DNA of 64,000 nucleotides, from NCBI RefSeq assembly GCF_004363775.1, contig NZ_SNZE01000001.1, positions 106,860 to 170,859 on the forward strand. Reading direction: 5' to 3'. The notes beneath the pieces are model-generated. The model did no database searches and was not told where the DNA came from. It was given only the letters and a program-made list of their open reading frames with translations. Shown here piece after piece: positions 8,804-17,762 of this stretch; position 1 is the stretch's first letter; every line of letters starts with the position of its first letter. Made by a program: the position numbers and the translations under genes. Source of the stretch: Hydromonas duriensis. Lineage in GTDB: Bacteria; Pseudomonadota; Gammaproteobacteria; Burkholderiales; Burkholderiaceae.

Positions 8804-9850
8804 ATGAACGAGTGGTTAAATGCACATGCTAAATTATTAGAACCCATTAGCGCGGACTTGCCATGTGGTCATGATCTTGAATATGACCAAGATTTTATTT
8901 TGTTATTCGCCACTGTTGAGCCTAAAACTGAAGCGCAATACGGTGATTTCACCAGCGAGCCAGAAAGTATAAACTGGGGTGAAGTGGCTAAAAATACCGA
9001 ATCTTTGTTACAGAGAACAAAAGATATTCGCTTAATTATTCTGTGGTTGCGTGCGCAAATCAATGTCAATGGCGCACGAGGTTTAGCGACAGGTTTGAGC
9101 TTGCTTTATTTTCATATGCAAAAGTTCTCCGATGCCTTGTTTCCGATGGTTGTCATCGACGGTGAGCGAGATGAGCTGTATCGCACCAATGCACTCCTCG
9201 GTTTAAATGATGTTGAGACCATTTTAAGCGAGGTTCGTCAAATATTTCTAAGTCGAAGCAATGCATTTCGTTTACAAGTTCGGGATGTTGAGCGTGCATT
9301 GGCATCACCTAGACCATCCGATGCCATGCCGATTACCACAGTTGTTCAGCAACTGAATGTATTGTTGGACTCAGAAAGCGTCGAATTAAAAGCTTTAGAG
9401 GATTCTAGTCGTTTAATTAAAGACATCCAAAAATTGGCCAATGAGCAATTGCCAGATTTTTCACCAAACTTTGATGCGCTCATCAAAATTTTGAGCTGGT
9501 TTGATGCTGAAATGCCAATGGCTTTGCAAAAACACGGGCTGGTTAATCCTAGAAATTTAATCGCTCAAGAGCAAAAAACGCAAGAAGCGACAGAGGAATC
9601 CGCTGAACAGGCTCGCAGTAGCAACTTAAATTTCTTAAATGCCTCGCATGACGCAGCCAGCGGTCGTAGCCATGCGCAAGGTTTAATTCGACAAGCGCGT
9701 TTGTGGTTTGTACAAAATGAGCCCAGTAGTCCAGTTGTTTTGTTGCTCCAGCAAGCCGAGGGTTTGATTGGCAAACCCTTTGAACAGGTGTTTCAAGCCA
9801 TTCCAGCGGATTTGGTCGAGCAGTGGCGGAATAGCAGCTTGGACGAGTGA
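8804..9850 (+). CDS. tssA: Type VI secretion cap/assembly protein TssA
   Basis: 348 residues. An ImpA N-terminal domain occupies about residues 8-130 (LLEPISADLPCGHDLEYD is the family signature). The C-terminus has a short TssA1-like helix region (EPSSPVVLLLQQAEGLIGKPF). TssA proteins initiate tube/sheath growth and sit at the baseplate or at the distal end, depending on class; this short form fits the phage gp6-like class by length, which is inference. A GTG at 8798 is in frame, but the AAGGA site at 8791-8795 is spaced correctly only for the ATG at 8804. It is the last gene of the unit and is followed by a terminator. Confidence 0.9.
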   Translation: MNEWLNAHAKLLEPISADLPCGHDLEYDQDFILLFATVEPKTEAQYGDFTSEPESINWGEVAKNTESLLQRTKDIRLIILWLRAQINVNGARGLATGLSLLYFHMQKFSDALFPMVVIDGERDELYRTNALLGLNDVETILSEVRQIFLSRSNAFRLQVRDVERALASPRPSDAMPITTVVQQLNVLLDSESVELKALEDSSRLIKDIQKLANEQLPDFSPNFDALIKILSWFDAEMPMALQKHGLVNPRNLIAQEQKTQEATEESAEQARSSNLNFLNASHDAASGRSHAQGLIRQARLWFVQNEPSSPVVLLLQQAEGLIGKPFEQVFQAIPADLVEQWRNSSLDE

Positions 9851-9870
9851 GGCTTGAGTTAAAATAAAGA

Positions 9871-9905
9871 AAAGGGCGAATTCAAATTCGCCCTTTGTTT
9901 TTTTT
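9871..9905 (+). terminator. Rho-independent terminator after tssA
   Basis: AAAGGGCGAATT (9871-9882) pairs with AATTCGCCCTTT (9885-9896) and a long T run follows. It ends the tssF-tssE-tssG-tssA unit, showing that the other tss genes are not in the same transcript. Confidence 0.92.
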
Positions 9906-9983
9906 GAGTGATTTTTGATTTAATCAGTGTTGTTCTCAGGATAGTATTTCTTTTGTTTTTAATTTGAGTTGGCTGGAACAATC

Positions 9984-10388
9984 TTAGTGAAAATGCAAAA
10001 ACCGCGTCCAAGATTGATTGCGTGTCTCTGCATTGTTATCGGCATCATTCTTAAGACGTTGTTCCACTTGTACACGCTGTTGTTTAGACAGGCTTGCCCA
10101 TTCCGCCATACGCTCTTGCGCATTGTCTCGTTGGCTGCTGTTCATGCTTTGCAAGCGAGGCACGTGCTGTAGCCATTGTTGGCGTTGAGTGGTGGGAATT
10201 TGCTCCCAAGTGCTACGCAAAGGGCGCAGCATGGCTTGACTGTTGGCATCCAAGTCATCCCAGCTTTGTGCATAGGCAGTGACCGAGAACAGGCTAATAA
10301 AGCTCAGGCCAAGAGTCATCATCATGATCGATAAAGGGCGCATACCGTATTTAGCGCAGGGCTTGGATGAGGGTGTTTTTTTCAGCAT
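9984..10388 (-). CDS. DUF3106 family secreted protein
   Basis: 134 residues from the chosen start. After a hydrophobic signal sequence (LSIMMMTLGLSFISLFSVTAYA) come the regularly spaced Trp/Leu/Arg pattern (WDDLDANSQAMLRPLRSTWEQIP) and RQQWLQHVPRLQSM typical of DUF3106. The frame is also open upstream to 10442, but the ATG at 10388 has an AGGAA site and lies closer to the signal sequence. It overlaps the end of the DUF3619 gene by 38 bp. By gene order it is a periplasmic partner of the ECF sigma module; its biochemical role is unknown. Confidence 0.75.
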   Translation of the reverse strand: MLKKTPSSKPCAKYGMRPLSIMMMTLGLSFISLFSVTAYAQSWDDLDANSQAMLRPLRSTWEQIPTTQRQQWLQHVPRLQSMNSSQRDNAQERMAEWASLSKQQRVQVEQRLKNDADNNAETRNQSWTRFLHFH

Positions 10389-10890
10389 GGTTCGCCGTTC
10401 CTGTTGAAGAATGGTTGCTCGTGTTTTGTTTGTCTTTTTCAATGAAGTTGTTAAAGTCCTGATTTAAATAGGCTTGTAGCGGAACTTGCTCTTGCAAAAT
10501 AGCGTCAATATTTAAAGCGTTAACCGAGTCTGTTGGACTCGAAAGAGCCGTTGGGCTCATGGGCGAATCTATGGTCACATTATTTTGGGTTGTTTCGACG
10601 GCGATAAGGGCCAAGCAAAGAGTGGGAGCGGCAAATAACACTTTTGCCAGTGACGGCATGCGTTGCAACCAGTCAAGCATGCCATCATTGTGTTGGGGGT
10701 TGTTCTTGACGAGAGATGTTGAGGTTTGACTGAGGGCTTGTACACGCGCTGCACGCAAGCGTTCGTTGATGTCATAGGTTAAATGTTCGACACTTGAATC
10801 CAAGGTGCGACGCGTCAAACGAACTGCTTGCGCAAGTTCTTTGAGCGTTAAGTCTGTTGTTTTTTGGATGGAGTGTTGAGTTGGATTCAT
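10351..10890 (-). CDS. DUF3619 family membrane protein, possible anti-sigma partner
   Basis: 179 residues. A cytoplasmic N-terminal part of about 75 residues contains a helix pair (LKELAQAVRLTRRTLDSSVEHLTYDINERLRAARVQAL), followed by one membrane segment around residues 78-99 (VLFAAPTLCLALIAV) and a polar periplasmic tail. This topology and its four-base overlap with the ECF sigma gene (shared ATGA, 10887-10890) suggest an anti-sigma or sigma-regulating role. That function is inferred; DUF3619 has no experimentally assigned role that I know of. Confidence 0.75.
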   Translation of the reverse strand: MNPTQHSIQKTTDLTLKELAQAVRLTRRTLDSSVEHLTYDINERLRAARVQALSQTSTSLVKNNPQHNDGMLDWLQRMPSLAKVLFAAPTLCLALIAVETTQNNVTIDSPMSPTALSSPTDSVNALNIDAILQEQVPLQAYLNQDFNNFIEKDKQNTSNHSSTGTANHAEKNTLIQALR

Positions 10891-11483
10891 GATGTAATTC
10901 CTAGTTCTCGCAAAGCTTTGGCTAAACTGTGGCTGGCGCGTGAGCAGTGTGTTTTTACGCTGCCCTCAGAGCAACCCATGATTTCTGCGGTTTCAATCAC
11001 ACTGAGTTCTTCCCAATAACGCAGCAAAAAGGCTTCTCGTTGACGGTCAGGTAAGTTTTTTATCAGTTCTTCTATTATGTTGAGCATTTCTTCGCGTGAA
11101 ACGGTGTCTTCCGCAGAAATCGTGTGGTTTTCAGAGTTGCGCGCCAGTAAATTTTCTAAAATGTCAAAGCCTGCCTCATCATCAGCGGATTGTTCAAATT
11201 CAGAAAAAGTAGGTGTCCAGTAGTTTCGAACTTTACTGCGGCGAAAGTGATTGTGAATGGCATTTTGTAAAATACGGGTGAACAACATCGGCCACTCGGC
11301 GGGAGGCTTGTCTGAATATGTTTTGACTAAACTGAACATCGCGTCTTGCACAATATCGAGCGCATTTTCCTCGTTGCGAACGGCAAACAGAGCGTGTTTG
11401 TAGGCACGTCGTTCTACGCTGGCGAGAAATGCATCCAATGACTGATGCACGATGTTTGAATTATTTGGTGAAAAATCTGTCAT
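10887..11483 (-). CDS. ECF-type RNA polymerase sigma factor
   Basis: 198 residues. Region 2 (about residues 28-85: EENALDIVQDAMFSLVKTY, then LFTRILQNAIHNHFRR) binds core polymerase and the -10 element. Region 4 (about 140-190: LPDRQREAFLLRYWEELS and an HTH around ETAEIMGCSEGSVKTHCSRA) binds the -35. Between them is an acidic linker. It is first in a unit of three with DUF3619 and DUF3106, a conserved Burkholderiales arrangement. The ribosome-binding site is weak. Target promoters cannot be told from the window. Confidence 0.93.
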   Translation of the reverse strand: MTDFSPNNSNIVHQSLDAFLASVERRAYKHALFAVRNEENALDIVQDAMFSLVKTYSDKPPAEWPMLFTRILQNAIHNHFRRSKVRNYWTPTFSEFEQSADDEAGFDILENLLARNSENHTISAEDTVSREEMLNIIEELIKNLPDRQREAFLLRYWEELSVIETAEIMGCSEGSVKTHCSRASHSLAKALRELGITS

Positions 11484-11526
11484 TTTGAGTGCAAAAGGCT
11501 GCTTTTAATGTCGACAGCTTTTTGCC

Positions 11527-12048
11527 TTAAATTTCTTGAGTGTGAGTGAGGTAGTCTTGCCCGCGTGAGGCATAGTGATGCGCGTTATTGGGCAAAGCGG
11601 CTATTTCTTCCTCGGTCAGTAAACGCGCCATTTTAGCAGGTGAGCCGACAATCAGTGCGCCATCAGGGAAATTTTTTCCTTCAGTGACTAAAGCGCCCGC
11701 GCCAACAACGCTGTTTTTGCCAATCGTGGCACGGTTGAGGATAATTGCCCCCATGCCAATCAAGCTGTTATCATCCACCGTACAGCCGTGCAAGGTCACC
11801 CCATGCCCGATTGTGACGTTCGCGCCGATGCGAAGGGGGCAGCCGATATCGGTGTGTAAGATGCTGTTCTCTTGGATGTTGCTGTTTTCGCCAACGGTAA
11901 TGGTTTCGTTGTCGCCACGTAAAACCGAGCCGTACCATATGTTCGCGCCAATGTGCAGAATCACTTTGCCAATGAGAACGGCGGTTGGTGCAACGAAAGT
12001 TTTTTCAGCAACGATGGGTGCGTGCTCGTGAAAACGGTATAACGGCAT
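11527..12048 (-). CDS. Gamma-carbonic anhydrase family protein
   Basis: 173 residues forming a left-handed beta-helix of hexapeptide repeats. The three metal-binding His positions can be read in NSILHTD and in VTIGHGVTLHGC. Related proteins include YrdA, PaaY and CaiE; some are zinc-dependent carbonic anhydrases or thioesterases, others have unknown activity, so the reaction is not certain. A clear AAAGGGG ribosome-binding site supports the start. It is divergent from the DUF455 gene. Confidence 0.88.
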   Translation of the reverse strand: MPLYRFHEHAPIVAEKTFVAPTAVLIGKVILHIGANIWYGSVLRGDNETITVGENSNIQENSILHTDIGCPLRIGANVTIGHGVTLHGCTVDDNSLIGMGAIILNRATIGKNSVVGAGALVTEGKNFPDGALIVGSPAKMARLLTEEEIAALPNNAHHYASRGQDYLTHTQEI

Positions 12049-12159
12049 GTTTTTACCCCTTTAAAAGCGGTTAGAATAACGATAAATAACGAATAACAAA
12101 AAACGTATAACGAATTTTTATTTTTGTATGCGTTTTTTAACTATACGGACTTCACTGCT

Positions 12160-13011
12160 ATGACGCAAGTTTTACCCCCTTTTGATGTTCATTCGACTCA
12201 CTCGGTTGAGTTGCGTGAGGCTGCTTTATGGATTTTGGCAGTAAAAGATGTGGGCGAAAAGATAAAAGCGTGTGAAACGTTGCAAATGGTGGTGAAATCA
12301 GGCCGAGTACATGTCGAGGTTGAGCGTGCATTTTTAGATAATGAGGTGTTTCTTCAGCACACCCCAGGACGACCCGCACGCCCTGAATTATTGTCGGCTT
12401 TAGATGTACCGCGCCGTCGTTCAAATACCCTCGAAGGTCGATTGGCAAATTTACACGCACTGACACACATCGAGTTTAATGCCATTAATCTTGCTCTGGA
12501 TGCGATGGTGCGTTTCTCAGGCTTACCCGAAGCGTATTATTGGGATTGGTGGACGGTTGCCGTTGAGGAGGCGTATCACTTTACGTTACTGCGCAATCAT
12601 TTGCAAAAACTCGGTGCGGATTATGGTGATTTTGCCGCACACAATGGGTTGTGGGAAATGGCGGAAAAAACCAAAGACTCTTTAGGCGATCGCATGGCCA
12701 TGGTGCCTCGTACATTAGAGGCGCGCGGTTTGGATGCGTGCCCCGTGATGCGAGATAAATTAGCCGCACAAGGCGACGAGCGCGGTGCTGAAATTATTGA
12801 CATCATTTTACGTGATGAAATTGGCCACGTGGCGATTGGCAATCGATGGTTTTTATTTGCTTGCGAGCAAAATAGCGTGCATCCCGTGATGCATTACAAA
12901 GTGCTGGCCGAGCGACACAATGCGCCGCGCTTACGCCCGCCTTTTAATATCGCGGCACGTCGCGCAGCGGGATTTTTTGAAGAAGAGTTACAAGCATTGG
13001 CGGACTTATGA
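12160..13011 (+). CDS. DUF455 ferritin-like protein
   Basis: 283 residues. Family signatures are ELREAALWILAVKDVGEKI near the start, GRLANLHALTHIEFNAINLALD (an ExxH-like metal ligand site), WTVAVEEAYHFTLLRNHL and LRDEIGHVAIGNRWF. Together they give the paired Glu/His ligands of a di-metal ferritin-like four-helix bundle; substrate unknown. A TTG 36 bases upstream is in frame, but the ATG at 12160 is preferred because the extra residues are not family-like. The stop overlaps the murI start (ATGA), so the two are translationally coupled. Confidence 0.8.
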   Translation: MTQVLPPFDVHSTHSVELREAALWILAVKDVGEKIKACETLQMVVKSGRVHVEVERAFLDNEVFLQHTPGRPARPELLSALDVPRRRSNTLEGRLANLHALTHIEFNAINLALDAMVRFSGLPEAYYWDWWTVAVEEAYHFTLLRNHLQKLGADYGDFAAHNGLWEMAEKTKDSLGDRMAMVPRTLEARGLDACPVMRDKLAAQGDERGAEIIDIILRDEIGHVAIGNRWFLFACEQNSVHPVMHYKVLAERHNAPRLRPPFNIAARRAAGFFEEELQALADL

Positions 13012-13886
13012 CACAGACCCAAGCAGATATTCGTGCAACGCCTATTTTACGTGCGGCTCAAGGGCCGATTTTGACTTCGGTGGCGCGTGCGCCGATTGGC
13101 GTGTTCGACTCAGGCGTAGGTGGGTTAAGTGTTTGGAAACATTTACGAGCGACCTTGCCACACGAAGATTTTATTTATGTGGCCGATAATATCAACAGTC
13201 CCTACGGAGATAAAAGTGAATCGTGGATTCAGGCGCGTATGGTGCAGATGTTTGACTGGTTTGTTGCTCAAGGCTGTAAAGCGATTGTCATCGCGTGCAA
13301 CACCGCCACAGCCGCTGCCGCAACACATTTACGAGGGATGTATCCAGATGTTTTTATCGTGGGCTTGGAGCCCGCTATAAAACCTGCGCTCGCGTTAACT
13401 AAACATAAAACCATTGCCGTGCTCGCCACTGCTGGTACTGTGAGCAGTGCTAAATACGCGGCTTTGCTTCAGCGCACGGTTTTGCCAGAGTTAAATGTCA
13501 ACGTTTTGTCCATTCCGTGCGTGGGCTTGGCCGAACGTATTGATGCGGGTGAGGCGGATAACCCTGACACCTTGGGACTGATAGCCAATTATCTTGAGGC
13601 GGTGAAAAAAGCCAATGTCGATGTCGTTGTGCTCGGTTGTACCCATTATCCTTTTGTGGTGCAGCACTTTCGAGCATTGCTGAACGAGCATGTAAAAATT
13701 ATTGATAGCGGTGCGCCAGTTGCTCGTTATACCAAGGACGTATTGAGTGCTCGAGAAGGATTAAACCCAAAAAATGAGAAGGGTTCAAGCCAGTGGTATG
13801 CGTCATACATTACGCCTGACACCAACGCAAGGTGGGCGATGCTCACGGGTGAACAAGACGTGCATGTGCAAAAAATAACACTGTGA
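13008..13886 (+). CDS. murI: Glutamate racemase
   Basis: 292 residues. It interconverts L- and D-glutamate for peptidoglycan synthesis in the cytoplasm. Catalytic motifs are all present: GVFDSGVGGLSV near residue 31, the first catalytic cysteine in IACNTATAAA, and the second in LGCTHYPF. An unusual N-terminal extension of about 28 residues precedes the core; there is no methionine next to the core to suggest a shorter start, and the ATG overlaps the upstream stop. Confidence 0.95.
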   Translation: MTQTQADIRATPILRAAQGPILTSVARAPIGVFDSGVGGLSVWKHLRATLPHEDFIYVADNINSPYGDKSESWIQARMVQMFDWFVAQGCKAIVIACNTATAAAATHLRGMYPDVFIVGLEPAIKPALALTKHKTIAVLATAGTVSSAKYAALLQRTVLPELNVNVLSIPCVGLAERIDAGEADNPDTLGLIANYLEAVKKANVDVVVLGCTHYPFVVQHFRALLNEHVKIIDSGAPVARYTKDVLSAREGLNPKNEKGSSQWYASYITPDTNARWAMLTGEQDVHVQKITL

Positions 13887-13974
13887 TTTCAAAGCAATCG
13901 GCTTTTTGTTGCTACGCAAAAAGGGTGGACAAGAGCCAAGTGCGCTGGTAAAGTGCAAGCACAGGGCAGACAAA

Positions 13975-14000
13975 ATGAATGAAAAAAATTTTTCATTCAT
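13975..14000. repeat. 26-bp near-perfect palindrome upstream of phaR
   Basis: Two 12-base arms (ATGAATGAAAAA and TTTTTCATTCAT) flank a two-base AA centre, ending 31 bases before the phaR start codon. The position suggests an operator or an mRNA hairpin ahead of the ribosome-binding site. Confidence 0.7.
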
Positions 14001-14031
14001 CTTCACCAATACAATACAGGAGCACAAAATT

Positions 14032-14559
14032 ATGCGTAAACGCAGTGAACAACGCGTCATTAAAAAATACCCTAATCGCCGCCTGTATGACACACACACC
14101 AGTACATATATCACACTGGTCGATGTCAAACAAATGGTTTTGGACAACGAAGCATTTGAAGTGGTTGATGTTAAAACCAATGAAAATTTGACGCGCAGCA
14201 TCTTGTTGCAAATTATTTTAGAAGAAGAGTCGGGCGGTTTCCCTTTATTTTCCTCTACAGTGTTATCTCAAATCATCCGTTCTTATGGCAACGCCATGCA
14301 AGGCATGTTGGGCAGCTACCTTGAAAAAAACATGCAAGCGTTTGCCGAAATTCAAAACAACCTCTCCTCACAAACTCAGCAGGCGATGAATAATGATGCT
14401 TGGCAGCAATTATTATCCATGCAAGCCCCTATGATGCAAGGCATGATGGGAAACTATATCGAACAAAGTAAAAATATGTTTTTGCAAATGCAGGAGCAGA
14501 TGAACCAACAGGCCAGTGTGATTTTTAAAAACTTACATCAAAAGCCCGATGATAAATGA
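14032..14559 (+). CDS. phaR: Polyhydroxyalkanoate synthesis repressor PhaR
   Basis: 175 residues. The N-terminal DNA-binding domain (RVIKKYPNRRLYDTHTSTYI, residues about 7-26) and the following PHB-accumulation regulatory domain (LTRSILLQIILEEESGG) are diagnostic. The C-terminal half is Gln/Met-rich, with repeated MQGMMG-type motifs, fitting interaction with polyester granules. By family, PhaR represses phasin and its own gene until granules titrate it away. The frame runs further upstream, but this ATG has AGGAG at the right distance and starts the family-like sequence. No PHA synthase gene is in the window. The frame upstream (from 13906) overlaps a palindrome and is not used. Confidence 0.92.
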   Translation: MRKRSEQRVIKKYPNRRLYDTHTSTYITLVDVKQMVLDNEAFEVVDVKTNENLTRSILLQIILEEESGGFPLFSSTVLSQIIRSYGNAMQGMLGSYLEKNMQAFAEIQNNLSSQTQQAMNNDAWQQLLSMQAPMMQGMMGNYIEQSKNMFLQMQEQMNQQASVIFKNLHQKPDDK

Positions 14560-14582
14560 ATGTACTTGCGTGAATTCAGTCT

Positions 14583-14608
14583 AAAAAAGCCCCCAATGGG
14601 GCTTTTTT
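14583..14608 (+). terminator. Rho-independent terminator after phaR
   Basis: AAAAAAGCCCC and GGGGCTTTTTT form an 11-bp stem around a CAAT loop, followed by G and a further T run. Confidence 0.92.
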
Positions 14609-14806
14609 GTTTTTTAACCCCTTTGTTTAATTGATAAAACAAAGTGATTTTTTATTGCAAATATATTCATAGTACACATATGTTTATTTTTTCAGTTCAG
14701 CCCCTTGTAAGAATTGAGGACTAAATTGTGTTTGTGCCCATTCGATGGGTATGTAAAATTTTAATAACATGTTAGCGGGCAAGCCCCACATAAACAGGAG
14801 ACGACA

Positions 14807-15112
14807 ATGAAAGATAATCTTGTAGAAAAGATTGAGTCCAATGCCAATTATCAAAAATTGGTTAAGACTCGTTCAGGATATGGATGGATGCTGACGTGGT
14901 TAATGATGATTGTGTATTACGGTTATACATTGCTCAACTCTTTTGACAAAGAACTGATGTTTAAAAAGATGGGCGACGGTGTCACCACGTGGGGCATGCC
15001 AATTGGTCTATTTGTCATTGTGTTCACCATCGTGATTACAGGGTTGTACGTTCGCCGTGCCAACACTGAGTTCGATGCGTTGACAGAACAAATTCGTAAA
15101 GAGGTGCTGTAA
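14807..15112 (+). CDS. DUF485 membrane protein (YjcH-like)
   Basis: 101 residues with two membrane segments (about 27-47 and 65-86). The motif [14 protein letters not shown] near the start is the DUF485 signature. It is almost always coupled to the acetate symporter ActP; here its stop overlaps the actP ATG by one base. It probably assists ActP, but its precise role is unknown. A CAGGAGA ribosome-binding site precedes the ATG. Confidence 0.9.
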   Translation: MKDNLVEKIESNANYQKLVKTRSGYGWMLTWLMMIVYYGYTLLNSFDKELMFKKMGDGVTTWGMPIGLFVIVFTIVITGLYVRRANTEFDALTEQIRKEVL

Positions 15113-16860
15113 TGAAACTGATGACAAAATTAGCGTTGAGCGCAGGTGTTTTGGCGACTTCAAGCACAGTATGGGCGGCAGGAGCAGATTTGGGTCAAGC
15201 TGAAAAGCAAGCCACTAACTGGACTGCCATTATTATGTTTGTGGTTTTTGTGGTCTTTACTTTGTTTATTACCAAATGGGCGGCAGCGAGAACGAAATCA
15301 GCTGCCGATTTTTATACGGGTGGCGGTGGTATTACAGGTTTTCAGAACGGTTTGGCCATTGCGGGTGACTACATGTCTGCCGCATCGTTTTTGGGTATTT
15401 CGGCGGCAGTTATGGCCAACGGTTATGATGGCTTGATTTATTCCATCGGTTTCTTGGTCGGCTGGCCTGTGATTACCTTTTTGATGGCGGAACGTTTGCG
15501 TAATTTGGGTCGTTTCACCTTTGCTGACGTGGCTGCTTATCGCTTTCACCAGACGCCAGTGCGTGTGTTTGCCGCGACCAGTACTTTGGTGGTGGTGGCG
15601 TTCTATTTGATTGCGCAGATGGTGGGCGCGGGGCAGTTGATTAAGCTCTTGTTTGGCTTGGAATACTGGCACGCGGTGGTGATTGTCGGCGCTTTGATGA
15701 TGGTGTATGTCTTGTTCGGTGGTATGACGGCAACGACGTGGGTGCAAATTATCAAGGCCTGTATGTTGCTGGCAGGTGCGAGTTTTATGGCTTTTATGGT
15801 GATGGCCCAATTTGGTTTTAGTTTTGAAGCTCTGTTTGCCAAGGCGGTTGAAATTAAAGCCATGGTTGCGAGTAAAGATGCGAAACTTATTGCGGATGCC
15901 ACGGCTGCTGGTAAGGATGTGGCCGAAGCGGCTGCGGCGAAAGGCTTTGCAATCATGGGGCCAGGCTCTTTCATCAAAGACCCCATTTCAGGCATTTCTT
16001 TTGGTATGGCGTTGATGTTCGGTACAGCGGGTTTACCACACATTATGATGCGCTTTTTTACTGTACCGAATGCCAAAGAAGCGCGTAAGTCAGTGTTTTG
16101 GGCGACCACTTGGATTGGTTATTTCTACATCTTGACGTTCATCATTGGCTTCGGTGCGATTGTCTTGGTGAGTACGAATCCAGCATTTTTGGATGCCAAA
16201 GGTGCATTGCAAGGTGGCGGCAATATGGCTGCGATTCACTTGGCCAATGCGGTGGGTGGTAATATTTTCTTGGGCTTTATTTCAGCGGTTGCCTTTGCCA
16301 CTATTTTAGCGGTTGTGGCGGGTTTAACTTTGTCTGGTGCTTCAGCGGTTGCACATGATTTATATGCCACTGTGATTAAAAAAGGCAATGCCAGCAGTTC
16401 GGATGAATTGCGTGTCTCTAAAATCACGACTGTCGTTTTGGGCGTCGTGGCTGTGGCCTTGGGCATCGCATTTGAGAAACAAAACATCGCATTCATGGTG
16501 TCTTTGGCTTTCGCGATTGCCGCATCAGCAAATTTCCCTGTGTTGTTTATGTCTGTCTTGTGGAAAGGGGTCACAACCCGAGGTGCAACCATTGGAGGCT
16601 TCTTGGGCTTGATTTCTGCGGTGGGCTTAACCGTGATTTCTCCTGCGATTTGGGAGGCGGTTTTGATGAATCCTAAAGGTTCTGCCATGTTCCCGTACAC
16701 TTCGCCCGCCTTGTTCTCTATGGCGATTGGTTTCATCGGTATCTGGTTCTTCTCAATCACCGATAAATCAGCACGTGCGGCGGTTGATAAAGCTGGCTTT
16801 GCAGCACAAAAAGTTCGCTCAGAAACAGGTATTGGGGCAGCAGGTGCTTCAGGTCATTGA
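15112..16860 (+). CDS. actP: Cation/acetate symporter ActP
   Basis: 582 residues, sodium:solute symporter family. A cleavable N-terminal signal (ending near VWA-AG) precedes about 13 membrane segments. The ActP signature [26 protein letters not shown] lies at about residues 62-88. An Ala/Lys-rich loop at about residues 240-285, between two membrane segments, fits the insertion seen in ActP proteins. It imports acetate and other short acids with a cation. It follows the DUF485 gene, and downstream on the same strand are the DUF294 protein and exonuclease that often accompany actP. Confidence 0.95.
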   Translation: MKLMTKLALSAGVLATSSTVWAAGADLGQAEKQATNWTAIIMFVVFVVFTLFITKWAAARTKSAADFYTGGGGITGFQNGLAIAGDYMSAASFLGISAAVMANGYDGLIYSIGFLVGWPVITFLMAERLRNLGRFTFADVAAYRFHQTPVRVFAATSTLVVVAFYLIAQMVGAGQLIKLLFGLEYWHAVVIVGALMMVYVLFGGMTATTWVQIIKACMLLAGASFMAFMVMAQFGFSFEALFAKAVEIKAMVASKDAKLIADATAAGKDVAEAAAAKGFAIMGPGSFIKDPISGISFGMALMFGTAGLPHIMMRFFTVPNAKEARKSVFWATTWIGYFYILTFIIGFGAIVLVSTNPAFLDAKGALQGGGNMAAIHLANAVGGNIFLGFISAVAFATILAVVAGLTLSGASAVAHDLYATVIKKGNASSSDELRVSKITTVVLGVVAVALGIAFEKQNIAFMVSLAFAIAASANFPVLFMSVLWKGVTTRGATIGGFLGLISAVGLTVISPAIWEAVLMNPKGSAMFPYTSPALFSMAIGFIGIWFFSITDKSARAAVDKAGFAAQKVRSETGIGAAGASGH

Positions 16861-16905
16861 TTCATCATTTAAATGAATGATGTGAATATTGTCATTGTCA
16901 TTTAA

Positions 16906-16938
16906 AAATAAAGCCCTTGGAAAACAAGGGCTTTATTT
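16906..16938 (+). terminator. Rho-independent terminator after actP
   Basis: AAATAAAGCCCTTG (16906-16919) and CAAGGGCTTTATTT (16925-16938) form a 14-bp stem around a five-base loop. The A-rich/T-rich flanks let it serve the convergent DUF4136 gene on the minus strand as well. Confidence 0.9.
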
Positions 16939-16976
16939 GTTAGATGTTGAGTTACGTTTAGATGATGCACCGATGT

Positions 16977-17585
16977 TTATTGTGCAGACGCTGCAGGTGC
17001 CGCAGGTGATGTGATGGGGGCTGGCAATTTAGTAAAAGTCTTGGCCACAGCTTTATCAATCAGGGGCAATAAACTTGACAAGCTTTGTCCAGTTACGTCT
17101 GCTTGAGCAACGCCTTCCCAAACCAGTTGATTGGCATTTGTGTCGACCAAATCAATATTTAAAGTACCGTTGTCATAGTTTCGTATGGTTGTATAAGCAC
17201 CACCAAATCCATCGTATAAACCATAGCGATAACCATAGTAACCACTAACTCCGTAAGTTGGGGCGGGCATGAAAGAAGTTGTGGCGTAGGTTTCTTGAGT
17301 GATGTTGGTGTTCAGGTTGACCAACAGTTGGGGTTTTGTGTTTGTCAAGGTAAACCCGCGCGCTTGCATTTCTCTGTTCACGTACTCTTTTAAGTGGCTG
17401 GTGAGCATGGATTCTGTACCTTGTTTTTTATCGGTACCCAGGGGGCTAAAATAGCTATAGGTATGGTATTTAGAAAAATCGGTGCCAGGTCGTGCAACAC
17501 CCGAAACATCAACAGATGCGCAACCTGTTAGTAAAGTGTAAGCAACAGCAGTGCTACACAAGGTTTGAATAAGTTTAGTACGCAT
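16977..17585 (-). CDS. DUF4136 lipoprotein
   Basis: 202 residues. The signal peptide ends in a lipobox LLTGC with Cys22 as the lipid-modified residue. Family features are FSKYHTYSYFSP near residue 38 and the C-terminal LVDTNANQLVWEGVAQADV. A Gly/Tyr-rich stretch lies in the middle (GVSGYYGYRYGLYDGFGG). The Pro/Ala-rich tail is disordered. It is probably anchored in the outer membrane facing the periplasm; function unknown. An AGAGGA site supports the start. Confidence 0.88.
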   Translation of the reverse strand: MRTKLIQTLCSTAVAYTLLTGCASVDVSGVARPGTDFSKYHTYSYFSPLGTDKKQGTESMLTSHLKEYVNREMQARGFTLTNTKPQLLVNLNTNITQETYATTSFMPAPTYGVSGYYGYRYGLYDGFGGAYTTIRNYDNGTLNIDLVDTNANQLVWEGVAQADVTGQSLSSLLPLIDKAVAKTFTKLPAPITSPAAPAASAQ

Positions 17586-17762
17586 GGGGGTTCCTCTCTT
17601 GGATTATGTATCGTTTTTCGAATAGATGTGGATTGATACTTTTTTACTGAAATTAAAGTTTATCATTGTTGTGAAAAAAGACCCGTCAAAGGTGTGTTTT
17701 TTTCGGTGTTTTAGTTTTTTTCATCGTTTTAATGCTGTTTTTGGCGTTAATAAGGAGCGTAT

